A stretch of DNA of 64,000 bases from Chrysomallon squamiferum (GCA_012295275.1 CM022678.1:11528282-11592281); one strand, 5' to 3'; positions 34,850 to 46,859 are shown, numbered from the stretch's first letter. Made by a program: numbers and translations. The notes: generated by a model from the letters alone, not told the origin.

Positions 34850-36152
34850 TTTTCAGTAAATTTAAATGTCCAGATTCTGTTATTTGATATTTATTAACAA
34901 AAAAGTTTCCACTATCCTGACAATCTAAAATCCAATGTGAAATTTTTAAATTAGGTTGTAAAGCAGCTGACATAAATAATTTCTGGTTCTAAGAATTAAA
35001 CAAGTGACTTTTTAATCTCTCTGAGTCATGTTATGTATTCTGAAGTTTGATTTATGAATAAAATTATTTGCTATAAGTTTATTTGATAAAGATAAAAAAA
35101 TGTATTCACCAAAAGGTAGTTTTCTATCAACTGTATAAAACATTATGATAAAAGAGATCAGTCAAAAAGAATTGACAAAATGTAATTACGTCTACAAAGT
35201 GTGAAACCAGTGTAATTAAGTATGTAAAAATATAGTTGAGTTATTCCTAATAAATATGTATACTTTAAGAACAGATTTTGTTTAAAATGGTTACAAATAT
35301 GTATGAACTGATTTGTTTAGCTGAACTGATATTTTAAAGTGTATATTTTGCACTAAGATAGTATTTACTACTAGAATAGTGCAAATACTTTAACACTTTA
35401 AATCAAAACTGGATTTAATTATAATAATCCTGAATCTAATAATAATAATAAAGACAAATTTTCACACATTTATAAAAAGTTTAGATTTAATAAATAAAAA
35501 CTGCTAGCAATATATTTATGAAATTAATATATGAAACTATTTAAGAAACGAGACAAACTGTTCGTACTGCAAGTTCTTTTGCTTTGTCAAAGGCAAACTG
35601 ACTCAGGTGGAAGAAGTAATTCTCAAGGAAACATTCTTCTCTGCAGCTTGATGTAGGAGTGGACATTTTATTCTTCTCAAAACCTAAATTAAATACATGA
35701 ATAATAAAAATAATTTATCAAATATATTAATTATCTACACTCATTATAATATAACACACATACACATACACAAAAATAATAAAATAAATAAATAAAAATT
35801 ATTACTTAACTATTTTACTAGAATTACTAATATTTTTATCTTACTATTTTCATTACTGTAATTAGTAATATTTCTACAATAAGGATGACATTTTAATATC
35901 ACAAAATAATGACATGTAAAACATGTTTTATAAGTGTTGGTTATCAGATGTCAGTCATGTTTCTGGTACATGAAAACAATAGAAAAAAAACTCATGGATA
36001 AGAATGCCATTTTCCAAAACTGACTGAAAATAATTTTTATTACAAAATCAAAGATGTGGGCTATTCTGATACATAATTAGAAAAGTTACAGCTTCTTAAA
36101 AAAAAAAAAAAAAAAAGGTGTGCATCATTGACTGACCTATACAGTTATACAT
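25479..36152 (-). CDS. KICS2: KICS2 (C12orf66) orthologue, KICSTOR subunit
   Basis: Human KICS2 is part of KICSTOR (with KPTN, ITFG2 and SZT2), which brings GATOR1 to lysosomes and restrains mTORC1 when amino acids are scarce. Coding exons in order on the minus strand: 36137–36209 (ATG at 36150–36152), 35568–35683, 33832–33972, 33432–33603, 32719–32856, 31879–32017, 29571–29660, 28776–28870, 27483–27648, 26115–26210 and 25479–25655. All junctions are GT–AG and phases agree except in 33432–33603. Family landmarks are plain: LTFLGQKR, FHHPLLSPLKSAF, LYLWLVKFKGLL, EMKSLTAKA, GPGYHHPYKF, HWPNVLM, VVIFETKKSEKDS and SLKPGSKP at the end. Length is about 437–448 residues, close to human. A second possible start is the ATG at 35664–35666 (MSTPTSS). 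One exon has a one-base frameshift, and two exon edges seed tandem repeats. Confidence 0.95.
25656..26114 (-). repeat. last KICS2 intron, trinucleotide repeats
   Basis: A run of AAT/AAC/AGT trinucleotides (about 25670–25915) and (AAAT)n to 25950 fills most of the intron. On the minus strand the resulting ATT-rich tract leads into the acceptor TTTACAG before the final exon, so the repeat doubles as the pyrimidine tract. Confidence 0.8.
26211..27482 (-). other. KICS2 intron, A/G- and T-rich simple sequence
   Basis: Purine-rich AAAGAAAG/AAAATAAA sequence at 26250–26480, T-rich sequence at 26800–27200 and GTT/ATT tracts at 27240–27440. No further exon was recognised. Confidence 0.6.
27905..28072. 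repeat. (ATGT)n microsatellite in a KICS2 intron
   Basis: GTAT/ATGT tetranucleotide tract of about 165 bp with TA interruptions. It adjoins the retroelement relic downstream. Confidence 0.9.
28085..28690 (-). mobile_element. Penelope-like retroelement fragment (reverse transcriptase), decayed
   Basis: On the minus strand from 28690, a frame of about 125 codons reads like the N-terminal part of a Penelope-type reverse transcriptase: PCKIIIKTADKGSATVTLSR, then YICQAHRQLNNTTYYKKIG, then a stop. After a disrupted stretch, a downstream frame has GRSIVSVDQNL and SEYIDSLLKP, matching the R-P-I-V-S and E-x-I-D-x-x-L-x-P motifs of the family. Stops, frameshifts and loss of the rest of the RT and of any GIY-YIG endonuclease make it a relic. 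It lies in the KICS2 intron between exons 28776–28870 and 27483–27648, on the same strand as the gene. Confidence 0.85.
28698..28759. repeat. (TG)n next to a KICS2 splice donor
   Basis: About 30 TG units, ending some 10–15 bp from the donor of exon 28776–28870. They lie between that exon and the retroelement relic. Confidence 0.95.
28871..31878 (-). other. KICS2 introns flanking exon 29571–29660
   Basis: AT-rich, with AAT tracts at 28875–28960, (AAAC/AAAT)n at 29365–29415, ATT/ACT tracts at 30020–30115, TA tracts near 30655 and 31350, and (AAAT)n at 31778–31800. Only the 90-bp exon at 29571–29660 could be recognised; it encodes SSTLPALYLWLVKFKGLLVS. Confidence 0.7.
32018..32402 (-). repeat. 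tandem copies of the 5' edge of a KICS2 exon
   Basis: About six diverged copies (near 32061, 32119, 32173, 32231, 32286 and 32370; mostly 52–60 bp apart) of a unit that includes the first about 20 bases of exon 31879–32017, its acceptor and flanking AAAT sequence. The plus-strand core is CTCAAAATATCAAATTCTAAACTGAAAAT or variants. The copies near 32173 and 32370 keep the acceptor AG (minus strand TTTCAG|TTTAGA). Their exon-like part still spells L-E-F-D-I-L against L-E-C-D-I-L in the gene. Confidence 0.8.
33432..33603 (-). other. KICS2: KICS2 exon with a one-base frameshift
   Basis: The exon is 172 bp, but the flanking phases need a length of 3n+2. Reading from the acceptor gives NLRNIYQFLMQEFRRLEDTG, then the frame slips near the CCCC run at about 33513–33516 (minus strand GCGCCCCTAG). 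The homologous reading continues one frame over as SDLEILLAHLSGQLYHYLTA. Without a correction the first frame stops a few codons later. A missing C in the homopolymer, as an assembly error or a real allele, explains it. Confidence 0.85.
34073..35567 (-). other. first large KICS2 intron, AT-rich
   Basis: Repeated AT-rich phrases (AAATA..TCTCAT/CTTTTAAAA..AATAATAAT; near 34055, 34115, 34225, 34340 and 34450) suggest an old diverged tandem array of roughly 100-bp units. (TTTA)n lies at 34814–34852. No exon was recognised. Confidence 0.5.
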
Positions 36153-36209
36153 AAAACCCTGCGATTCCTTCTTCTTAGCTGTTCTCACTGACTGACAAAA
36201 GAAGCTTGC
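36137..36209 (-). other. KICS2: KICS2 upstream exon (start codon or 5' UTR)
   Basis: A 73-bp exon between acceptor TTATAG and donor ATAG|GTCAGT. It joins in phase to 35568–35683 and contains the only in-frame ATG before MSTPTSS, giving an N-terminus MYNCIGFEKNK ahead of it. The sequence upstream in the same frame is open but lacks an ATG, and the presumed previous exon has an in-frame TGA, so initiation in this exon or at 35666 is expected. Confidence 0.65.
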
Positions 36210-36653
36210 CTATAAAAAAAAAAAAAATTAAAATTAAAATCAATATTCCTTCATTAATAGTGTATCAGCAATTTTAAAATTTTGCAGTGTTTGTTTGTTT
36301 TCAGTTTTCATAAGCTCTACTTTATACTTATATCCTTTGAGCAAATTAATTAATTAATATAAAATTAAAATACTGGCACAATGAGGAAAAAAATTCCATT
36401 TTTTTGTAAAGAACAATATTAATTCAGGATGTCTTTATTTACTCTTGATGTACATGAGCAGTTTTCATTTTCAAAAGTATAATTCACTTTTAAACATTAT
36501 AATGAACAATGATATTTGCTTCCAACCACAACAAAATTAAGTGAAAAAAATTGTATTGTTTAAAGCATTGGTTTAAAGCATACACACAAAATGCTAAGAA
36601 ATATAATGCAAAATGTAAACAAATATAGAAATACCTGAAAGGAGGATACATAC

Positions 36654-37200
36654 CTTTATTCATCATTTATTTTGTGCTGATGAGAAATATGAGCCTGGCG
36701 TGTTTTGGCAATTTCTTCAATGTTGGGGCGTATGACAATGTAATGTATGACAAGCAATCATACAAGCATATTGTTCAGTGTTAAGTGATGGAAAATAATA
36801 ATTTAATTTATCTTCCAAATTTTAATGCTGAAGTGTGGATATAATGTACTATAAATCAATTTTTTTTATCATCACAAATATCTACCTAGATCCAAGAATT
36901 TCGTGGAGCACACCTAAGCATGTCTCCGCGGTGGTTTAAAGGATTCCCTACTCGTAAACTTCCGGTTTAATCTCTCATGTTCACTGACATTAATAGTTAA
37001 AATGACCTGGATAATGTCCTTTCGTTTTTAGCTGTCAAAATGCTATTAACAAGAACTAATTATACGCCTAATAAAGCGTATTCTGAATATTTTTCTACAG
37101 CTTTAAAAAGCCTTTATGTTGGAAAATCCATTAGAGTTATCAAGTCATGCGCAGTCATTGTTTTCCGTCGTCTGCTTTAGCTGTGAATTTGAAAGATTTC
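36654..37200 (-). promoter_or_regulatory. KICS2 5' UTR exon and probable promoter
   Basis: A consensus donor (AATAAAG|GTATGT, minus strand) at 36654 suggests a non-coding first exon ending there. The 36890–37190 stretch is less AT-rich than its surroundings. It contains an ETS-type ACCGGAAGT (minus strand, 36958–36966) and a TGCGCATG NRF1-like half-site near 37147. The transcription start is not defined. Confidence 0.45.
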
Positions 37201-40200
37201 TAGTGGCTGCTAAAAAAAAAACCCAAAAAACAACAAAAAAAACACCCACTGTACAACTGCGACATTTTTTAAGAAGTAGAGGGTATTAGTCAGATTTGTT
37301 TTCGAACGTTTTAAAATCTAAAGTATTTTTGAGTATTAGTATCATTATTAGATTGATTAATAATTATAATTTAATTTCCAATAGCTTTTAATATTAAATG
37401 TCATTACACTTGATTCAAGTTACTCTAAAAAATGGATAATTTAATATTAAAATATGTTGTTTGGTGTATTCATAATTTTATTTCTTTTTTATTATTTTAT
37501 TTTATTTATTTAGCATATTCATTTATTTTTATATACCAATAAAATATAAAACTATCCATTACAAAAATCCACTATCCTGATAAAAAACTCCACATTACAT
37601 CATGTGACAGACTAAAAGACATTCATGTACCAAACTGATCAGTTGAAGCTTTGACAGGAAGATTTGTTCAGCATCAGCATCCCAGTCAGTTTAGTTTATA
37701 CATAAAGATGAATATATGCTTGAAAATTTTGAATTTTAATTTTAGAATAAGACAAACTTTATTTCTACTTTGTAATTAACATAACACCATATTTTTACAT
37801 ATTTATAAAAAATGAATGGAAAGCATTTAAAATAACCTAAAAAGGACTCAGGTATGTTATTATTCTTTTTAATTGAAACAACATTTTTGTTCCATTAATT
37901 AGTTTATTTCAGTTTACTTTTTTTAGGTTTGTTTCTTTTATCTTTATTTGAAAATATCATTCTTCAGTAGGAGATGATTGAAAGATAAAATACTATGTAA
38001 TATTTGCTGGGTTATTAAACCTGATATACCCAGTTGTCTTTTTTTCCATTCCAACCAATAGATTATAACCTTTATTTTAAAAGATAGTGTTTAATTTTTA
38101 TAATTTTTATATCTTTTTTTTAATCCATACACACAACATATTAAGCTCAGTTTAATAAATAATAATAGCATTAATAACAATAATATTATTAATAGTAACA
38201 TAGTAATGGTAGTTGCAGTAAGTTATAAAAATAATAATGAATGATAATGATAATAATAGTGATGATAATGAAAGTAAAGTGATAAATATTAACAAAAAAA
38301 AAACCATCTATTGAGACAATAATTTATTCAACATCTGTGTACAGCATGTAACTGTACAAACAAACAAAACACAGGATTGGTAACAAAAAAAGAACAACAA
38401 TTTTTTTTAAAAATAAACACAAAACAATAAATGTTTTAAGATATTTTAATTGAAATTACTCCTAAGCAGTATTTTTTTTCTGTTTGTTTTAGTTAACTTT
38501 TAAGACCATATTTTTGTTCTTGTTTTAACAAGTGGTACATACATACAGAAAAACACACACACACACACACATATATTTATTTATAATCACATATACACAC
38601 TATATATATATATAATCCAACACGCAAGCCTGCACTCAGATATAAAATTTATATAACGGCCATTTTGACAAATTTCTTTTAACAAGTGAACCACTTGTAC
38701 ATATGCATCATAATTATATGCAAATATATATATATACAGATAGGTATAAAATTTACTTGAGAACAATTATACAAATTATCTTTTTATTAAATATACCTCA
38801 AACACATTCAGTCACACACATATACACAAATGTGTATATAAAATATATACATTTATACAAAATTAACATACTAAAATTTTCAACTTTATATTTATAACAT
38901 TATTCATTAGATTTTTTTATGCATAAAATTTGGCCTGAAATAATTGTTCATATGGAAACACCAGACTATTATGGGAAAACAATTTTAACAGTGTCTATTT
39001 TCAAATTTGGATATCTTGACAAATTCAAAAGTAAATCTAGTTTTTTGTTGTTTTTTTTTTATACTGCAAGATCAGGCTGAAAACTCATAATGTAAATATT
39101 ACAGCAATCTAGTGGGATAAACGAAATGTCACTCTTACAAATTGAGAACTATGAATTCTTGACATTTTTTTTTTTGACTGATATGTTTGTTTTACCGAAT
39201 CACAGATAATTTAACAGAATCATAATTATTAAGACATTAAAAAAGATGGCTATTTTTAGTCTGGAAGCTCTCCAGATGTTTTAAAAAAGAAAAACATATT
39301 TCTTGTTCCCATGCAAAAAATACTTGAAGTTTTAATTCAGGTGTGGAATCAAATGTGCAGGTATTTTCTTAGAAATCCATGAAATAATAACAATTCTTCA
39401 AATAACAACATACACTAAGAAAATATTTTTGGGGAAATTTCTGGTTTGTGATTTTCTGTGGTAAATTCATATCTGTATGTTTCTGTGTATTTATGTACAA
39501 AAAACAAATCAATGGGTATACAGACACTGACATTCTCTCTTTCACGAAATACAGAAACTTTATAAAATAAAATAGAAGTTCAGTCTTGGAAATGACGTCT
39601 CAATTAAATTGTCAGTAAAACTGAAGTGCCCATACTCTGTTAAGAATTTTGTATTTATTGTCAAAATCTTATTTTTGAAATAAACACAGTCTAATTTGGT
39701 CATTTGTTATTTACACTTTATTCAACTTTCACAATAAGCATGTGCTGATCTGGCAAGCTTTAAGAGAAAAAATATATATTTACTTGTGTCAAACTTATTA
39801 GAGGTGATTTTCTGTTATCTAGTATCAGCATAGTCGCAGTGATACATCATTACTACTTAATCTGTATCTCTTGTGAATGTGAGAAAATTAACATACAAAT
39901 AAGCAACAATTAATAAAAATCCAAGCTGTGTTTTTCTGTATGTAAACGTGGGGGGGGGTGCAAGATAAAAGATTGAAGCAGGAACATTTTCTAAAATGTT
40001 CTAAAATAAATAACAGCCTGACATTTCCATGTGTTTTTTTTTTTTTTACTGATTTTTATTTTTTTTTAATCAACAAAGTTGTAACAATACTAAAATTCTG
40101 CCCTGTAAAATAACATTAAGAGATCATTTATTTGCACTATGTAAAAGGTGAAATTTTCTCACTTGCGCATTAAATAATTTATTTCTAAATGTCATATTTC

Positions 40201-40433
40201 CTTTTAAAAAATCAAACAGACTCAAGCACAGTTAAAACAAAAATATACGTGCATCTGCTTGCATGAATGTAAAAAGTAACTGTGGTAACTATTACAATGT
40301 CTACATTAAAATGTCATTATTCAGTGGTCATTCTTATACTCCACATTATTTATGGTATAAAAATTTACTACTATCTGAAAGACTGAAAATACAAAAAACC
40401 ATTTTGTTAATGGATTTCTGCGTCTGTCTCACT
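37200..40433 (-). other. RNF19-like 3' UTR and intergenic DNA
   Basis: No coding exon was recognised between the KICS2 promoter and the RNF19-like stop codon. It is AT-rich with AAT/GAT tracts at 38155–38290, CA/TA repeats at 38555–38615 and 38720–38745, and a G9 run at about 39950. The part nearest 40433 is presumably 3' UTR. I could not place the poly(A) site. Confidence 0.5.
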
Positions 40434-43199
40434 TTAACAACTGTCAGTTCTGGTGGAAAGCAGATCAGTGTCTGAATGTACTGAACTGGAACTCTCCGAC
40501 ACCCGCGAATCTGATGTTCCCAGCTCAGGACATGACTTTGACAACAAGGGTGAAGGTTGTTCAGCAGACTCGGGAAGGCTTGTCAGCAGAAAGGGTGATG
40601 GTGACAAACCCTTCCCGTACATTTCACTCTGTGAGAACAGTCTGGTGTGGTGCAGTGAAGGCATGGGTGACGGCTGATTCAGATTTCTTGAAGCACCAGA
40701 TGAAGACGATGTCGGCTGTATTGACGATGCTTCTGTTATTGTACTCATCACTTCGAAGCTGTCTTGTTGGAACAAGGCTAGAAGGGCGTTGACGTCGTTG
40801 ATGTCAACGTCCCACGACATAATGCCCTCACGCTGAAATTCAGTTTCGGGTGGTGAATCGGCTGCTTCCAGTTTCTTCTGCAGAATGGAGCGTTCCTTCT
40901 TGAGTGGTTTTGGCGTCGTGTCTCCTTTGCCTGATGCTGAGGCTTTTGTCACTTCTTCTGCCACTGTGGATACATCCACCTGCACCTCAAGTCTGAAAAT
41001 TAATAAATTACATTACATCTTACTGTGCACAAATCAATCATGTCTGATTCCACTAAACGTTAAACACACACAGACACACACACAGAAACAGACACACAGA
41101 CACACACACAGAAACACAGACAGACACACAGAAACAGACAGACACACACACAGAAACACAGACAGACACACGCACACAGAAACATCCACACACAGAGACA
41201 TACTGAGTGTTACTCCTGGTGTTTAAGATGGTTTATAGAAGAATTCACATCACCAGTTAACTTAGAATAGTTGTGATCTTGGTTTCAAATGCTATTTGGC
41301 TTAATCACTGAACTGAGGCCAGCTAGGTATGTGATTTTAAATATATTAAAATATGTTTGTTTATTTGTATGTGTTAATGTGTACATTATATATTAAGCAT
41401 ACCCTTATATAAAGAAAACAAACATCAGTTTAAGGCAAACAAAAACAATTTTTTTCAGATATTTCAAAAATAACAGTAATTGCTAAATATTTACACTTTA
41501 AATTTTTGTTTTAAGAAAGACATGATTTTAATTATTATCACCAATACCCTATTTAACAACTTAGATCTTTTAAAGATTTTTTCTGTTTTTATCAGACACT
41601 TACTTGTTTTGGTATCCTGCAGTTGCATACACACTTCCGCACAGGCTGCCGTTGAGACTTGAACCTGCGATGGCGCGGTTGCTGGCGGAGTCGCGGTCAC
41701 TCTCGTCCCTCAGCACGCCCACTCTGTCAAGATGGCTGCCACTTGCACTGAGGCTATTGGTCATGCCAAGAGAAGCGTCGCCGATGCTTGGTGCGATGCT
41801 GGGGTTAGCAACGTTGTGCGTGGTGTCCACACTCTGACTGTCTGCAGCTGAGTTAGGAAGAACAGAAAACATCAGGTTGATGTAAAAACAGACGTGATTA
41901 CAGATTTATCAGTGGATGGTTCTCACTCACACCTTCAGTAGGTTTGAATAATATAATAATATTTTTCTGTTTTTAATCATTTTTCTGTTGTTGTTTTTTG
42001 AAGAAATATGGTAAAAATATCTATGCTGTTTTGCCTGGGTTAATTTTACTCATTCCATTAAGTTTTGTTTTATTTTTTTTAAGATCTATATTCTGATTTT
42101 TGCATAATTTAGAACTGTCTAGATAAAACTGATTACAAATAAATGCAAACAGAATAACATTTACCTCTGAACTGGAATTTACCAGTTGGATTGCCTTCAT
42201 CAAACTCGAACCTAACTCCACCTGTGTTTGTAGTAACTCCACAACCACCACTACGACATAGTGACACAGGTACAACACCATAAACATACGCAAGAAGAAT
42301 TGGAACTCCAATACCTGTGAGAAAAGTGTAGAAACTATTTATTAAAGACCAGTCTTTAATAAGCTGCAGTTAGATCAACAAACGCCAGTTTCAATAGTTA
42401 TCATGGGAAGTAAGAAAATAACAATATTTTAATAGTTAATATAGAAATAAGAAACAAAGGTAATAATTCTAAAGATTTAAACATATGGTTGACTTTTTCA
42501 GGATGGTAAATGGTACAAGGAGTCAGACTAGATATATGCTGTAGGTGTATGTGGGTGTGTGGGTGTATGTGTGTGTGTGTCTGTGTGTCTGATAAGTGTA
42601 ATTATGTACATTTCTAATTAACTGGTTTAGATTTCTTGTTAAATTTAATCTGCAGTTGTACAAACAGATAAAAAACGATTTGCATATTTCAAATTAACAA
42701 ATACTCCAGAAATGTATTTAACTTTGTCACAGTAGATTTACTTTTGATATAAAATATATTTATGTATCTGAAATAATATAATATATTATAAATAGTAGAA
42801 GATCATTTATTTACGTAAGTAGAATACATACAGACAGACAATGATAAAAGTAAACTTACCAACTGCTAAGCCAGCTATGATGGGAGAGAGAAACACAGAA
42901 GCTAAAACTCCACCTGCTATTACCAGATTACGTTTGTGTTTCGACATTCTTCCATTGTACTTGGAATGAAGCTGTAACAAAAAAAGAAGTCATCTTTTTT
43001 TTAAACAGAATATCAATACTTTCATATCATTCAAAACAAAAAAAAAATAATAATAATCTTTACAAAATTTCTAACAATTTCAGTGTCATTGTATCTTTTC
43101 AAAAAAAACAGTAATTTTTTAAAATTTGTGGCAGAATTATTTTTTAAATTGGTTAGAATTTTGTTATAAACAGTAAATTATTCTAAATACCAATACTAT

Positions 43200-43297
<98 letters not shown>

Positions 43298-43440
43298 TTA
43301 ATATAGAATGCACATACACTTTCATTTTCTCTTTAACTGTTTTCCTTTAATATAAAGTTTTATCTATAATAAGCATACTGACCATAATAAATTAATAATA
43401 ATAATAGTAATAGTAATAGTAATAGTAATAGTAATAGTAA

Positions 43441-43484
<44 letters not shown>

Positions 43485-44815
43485 GAAAACAACAAAGAGA
43501 ATTCTGCTCCACCTACCTTTCTGCCCACCCAGACAGGAATGCCTATGACCATGGCTGGCACTGCTATACTGGCTACGAGAGAAATGCCTAGAGGAGCTCC
43601 TATCAGTGTTCCTAGTTGCCACATGATCTTCTTCTTCCGACTCCACGGCTTCTTGCCCCAGAATGTGCACCCAGAAGGGCTGTAGGACAATGAAGAAGAA
43701 AAGACAAGTCAATTAAAAACACTAAAGTCAAAAGTTTTATTTAATAAGACTGCAGTGAAAAACTGTATTTAACAATACAGAAATAAAAAGTTGGATGACA
43801 CTAAAAAAAATTCATTTGACATATTGAAAAATTTAACAATGATAAAATTCAGAACAATAATAAAATGAAAAACAAAAATGAAAATGAGGACACTAAAAAA
43901 AACATTCTGATGATAATATAAAAACATTCAGATGACTGGAACAGTAAAATGCAAAAAATAATTTTGATATAATGACAATCAGAAACATTTCAATTTGAAA
44001 TTTTTATATTTTAAAAGAATTATAAAAATAATTACATATTAGATATTTTTGCTTTTTCATACAAATAGATATGATTCTGTGTCTGACACCAAACAGCAGT
44101 CTGTTTTTGTGCTGGGTGTTGTTGAAACATTCATTCATTAATGTTTTGGCTGTGAATCTTTTTTCAAACATTTATCTTAATTAACCCTTATCCCAAATTG
44201 TTTCAATTCAAGTAAAATCGATTTCTAGGACTTAGATTACTTTTCTATTACATCATCTCCTGAATAAAAATATAAAACAAGTTAATTAATAAATAAATTA
44301 ATTAATTAATTAATCTAACAATATCAGAAATTAAATTAACTTCATTAAAAATATTCAGATGACATCAGAAACTTTCTGCACTCATTTTAGTGTATCAGAT
44401 ATTTCTTTCCAGCAGAACTCAGCCACACATACAATTTTCATCCGTCATTTATCTTAATAAGCAAAAGCCTTACATCTAGGACACGGTTTTACAAATTATA
44501 TGTTCATTAATATTCATTTATGTACTATTTAATATTCATTTTATCATATATATATATATATATGTATCTTCATAACTCATTTGCATATTATAATCATTAA
44601 ATTTACTTCTGTCATAATGGTTTTAATCAAGAACAGGTTTTATATTTTGTCCATTTCAAATTATACATAACTAATTAAATGTTCATTAATGTTCATAAAA
44701 TAATAATCATATCCAATTAATGGTCAAATAATTTTAGGTTGTGGACAAGATTTATATTTACAGAATATGTTTATAATTATTAATATTCATAATACTTTAT
44801 ATAGTGATAAATAAT

Positions 44816-44854
<39 letters not shown>

Positions 44855-44953
44855 TTTAATGATAAAGTGATGAGCAATGATAATGGAAGTTAATAATAAT
44901 AATGATAATAGTAGTAGTAATAATAATACTAATGATGATAATGATAATGGTAG

Positions 44954-44998
<45 letters not shown>

Positions 44999-46113
44999 TA
45001 ATGGTAGTAATAATAATAATAATAATGATGATGATGATGATAGTGATAATAATAATAATAATGATAATGATAATGGTAATAATAATAATAATGATGATAA
45101 TAATAATAGTGATAATAATAATGATGATGATGGTAGTGATGATGGTAGTAATATCAAAGACAACTGACTCTGAGAAGCTGTCTCGTTGCTGTAACTGAGG
45201 GATGGAGAGCGGATTTCCGGGTACCTCTCTGCTCTTGCAGCGTCACACGTCTGGTTTGGGTGCCACTCCAGTTTACAGTGGTAGCAGAAATACGTGTCAC
45301 AGCCTGGCACCTCACACTTCAGCTTGGGACACCCCGCACACCCTGCAGCTATCACAACATACCTGGCAACAAAAATAAACATTATTATAGTAGTAGTAGT
45401 AGTTAGTAGTAGTTAGTAGTAGTTAGTAGCAATAGCAGTAGAAGTAGTAGTGGTAGCAATAGCAGTAGAAGTAGTAGTAGTAGTGTAGCAGCAGTAAAAG
45501 TAATATTAGTAGCTGTAGTAGCTGTAGTAATTGCAGCAGCAATAGTAGTAGTAGTAAGCTGTAGTAGCAGTAGTAGTATAATTAATTATAGTCATTATTA
45601 TTATTATTATTATTAATACATTTAAAAAAAAAAAGAGTTTGCAATATCAACTGATTATAAATATAAATAAATTAATGTGTATCATTGTTTCAGATTTTTT
45701 GACATCTCAAGATCCCATTTATTCATTTTTATTTTGTAATTATTTCAAGGTAGACAGTTAAGGAAGAAATAATGCAGAAAAATCATAATTAAACTAATTA
45801 TATTATTTTTATGAAACAATTAACTAATAGAATAAAAACAACTAAAGAAACTCTTAAATAAATAAATTAGTACACAAACAAATAAATAAGTAAGCATATA
45901 AGTAAGTAAGTAAGTAAATAAATATATAAATAAATAAATAAGTAAATAAATAAATAAATAAATAAGTAAATAAATAAGTAAATAAGTAAATAAATAAATA
46001 AATAAGTAAACAACAAATAAATAAATAAATAAATAATTAAATAAATAAATAAATAAGTAAATAAATAAATAAATAAATAAATAAACAAATAAATAAATAA
46101 ACAAATAAATAAG

Positions 46114-46152
<39 letters not shown>

Positions 46153-46844
46153 ACAAATAAATAAATAAATAAACAAACAAATAAATAAATAAATAAGTAA
46201 ACAAACACTGGAGATATAAAATGTACTCACCCACAGTCTGGTGCGGGACACCACCTTGCGTCAGGATCGTTGGCGAGGACGCGACGCAGCATGAACTCTT
46301 CGTACTTCGCCATCATCGCGTCGTCCTGCAGGATCATGTGAATGTCCTTCGGGTGGAACTTCTCTGTGCACTCAGGACACGAAATAGCAACCCGACTCTC
46401 AGAGATTTCAATTCGTAAATAGCGTCTGAGACATTCGTAACAAGTCCGATGGTGGCACGTCATTATTTCCGGGAACTGATCGGCCTCCTGCTCAATCAAA
46501 CACACGGGACACTCCCGCAGACTTCCACTCCCGTCCTCTCTCCTTCTCAGCTCCTTCGGAAGGTTCTGGAACACAGGCACTTGTAAATTCGAGTTCGGCA
46601 GCATGGCTATGCCTGTCGCGTTTGCATTGGTGATGTTGAAACTGACCTCCGAGCGAGCCGAGTCGGAATCGAGGCTGGAGCGAGACTTTGAGCGATTGCG
46701 GTTACGTCTGCGATGAAAGAATCGTCGTAGATTGAATGAGGAGCCTTTGTGATAGTCAGAGCCTTTAGAGTTTCCAGACGAAGTGGAGATAACCTCACTG
46801 TCCCTCGACTTCATCTGTAGAGTCTTCTGAGCACAGCTTGTCAT
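40434..46844 (-). CDS. RNF19: RNF19A/B-like RBR E3 ubiquitin ligase (RING2 exon not intact)
   Basis: Exons on the minus strand: 46231–46859 (ATG 46842–46844), 45225–45362 (or a little longer), [RING2 relic 44381–44492], 43517–43679, 42860–42971, 42165–42314, 41604–41847 and 40434–40992 (TAA 40434–40436). Residues about 112–159 form RING1 ([19 protein letters not shown], then HHRTCYEC and CPEC). Residues about 199–245 form the IBR ([16 protein letters not shown], then [15 protein letters not shown]). [18 protein letters not shown] leads into two hydrophobic helical regions ([19 protein letters not shown] and [19 protein letters not shown]). The tail has [15 protein letters not shown] and LEVQVDV as in RNF19 proteins. 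RNF19 family members are ER-anchored RBR ligases. The intact exons give about 655 residues. All recognised exons are open and phase-matched, except that RING2, which bears the catalytic Cys, is decayed. Confidence 0.92.
43203..43483. repeat. (TC)n and (AATAGT)n/(AAAT)n next to an RNF19-like exon
   Basis: (TC)n with two interruptions at 43203–43292, then AATAGT units at about 43393–43440 and (AAAT)n at about 43441–43483. The last ends about 30 bp from the donor of exon 43517–43679. Confidence 0.9.
44381..44492 (-). pseudogene. decayed RING2 exon of the RNF19-like gene
   Basis: On the minus strand a frame reads KPCPRCKAF, then stops and frameshifts, then EFCW and KEISD, followed by bases resembling the usual D-L-H-Y-L-S exon end. 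This is the order of RNF19 RING2 (K-P-C-P-R-C ... G-C-N-H-M ... C-G-C-E-F-C-W ... K-E-I-S-D). About 20 or more bases are missing, including the segment for the catalytic Cys (GCNHM) and the L-C-M after EFCW. No acceptor AG sits directly upstream and no GT donor at the expected end. It lies at the right place and orientation between the IBR and transmembrane exons. Confidence 0.82.
44815..45160. repeat. (AAT)n/(GAT)n tract abutting the IBR exon
   Basis: About 340 bp of TAA, TGA and GTA trinucleotides running to within a few bases of the coding-like end of the IBR exon. The homology to RNF19 ([12 protein letters not shown]) continues past the donor AG|GTACCC at 45224–45225 up to about 45165. 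The natural donor there may therefore have been displaced by the repeat. Confidence 0.85.
45363..46230 (-). repeat. RNF19-like intron, CTA/ATT and (AAAT)n tracts
   Basis: AGT/AGC trinucleotides at 45390–45615 and AAAT/AAGT/AAAC tetranucleotides at about 45855–46207. The latter end about 18 bp from the donor GTGAGT at 46225–46230. Confidence 0.9.
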
Positions 46845-46859
46845 TGTGATAGAATAAAT

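Noticed and set aside
44041-44260. A second RING2-like copy near 44170–44230
   Set aside because: Only short AT-rich words match (CATTTATCTTAAT, CTAGGAC), with no K-P-C-P-R-C or E-F-C-W translation.
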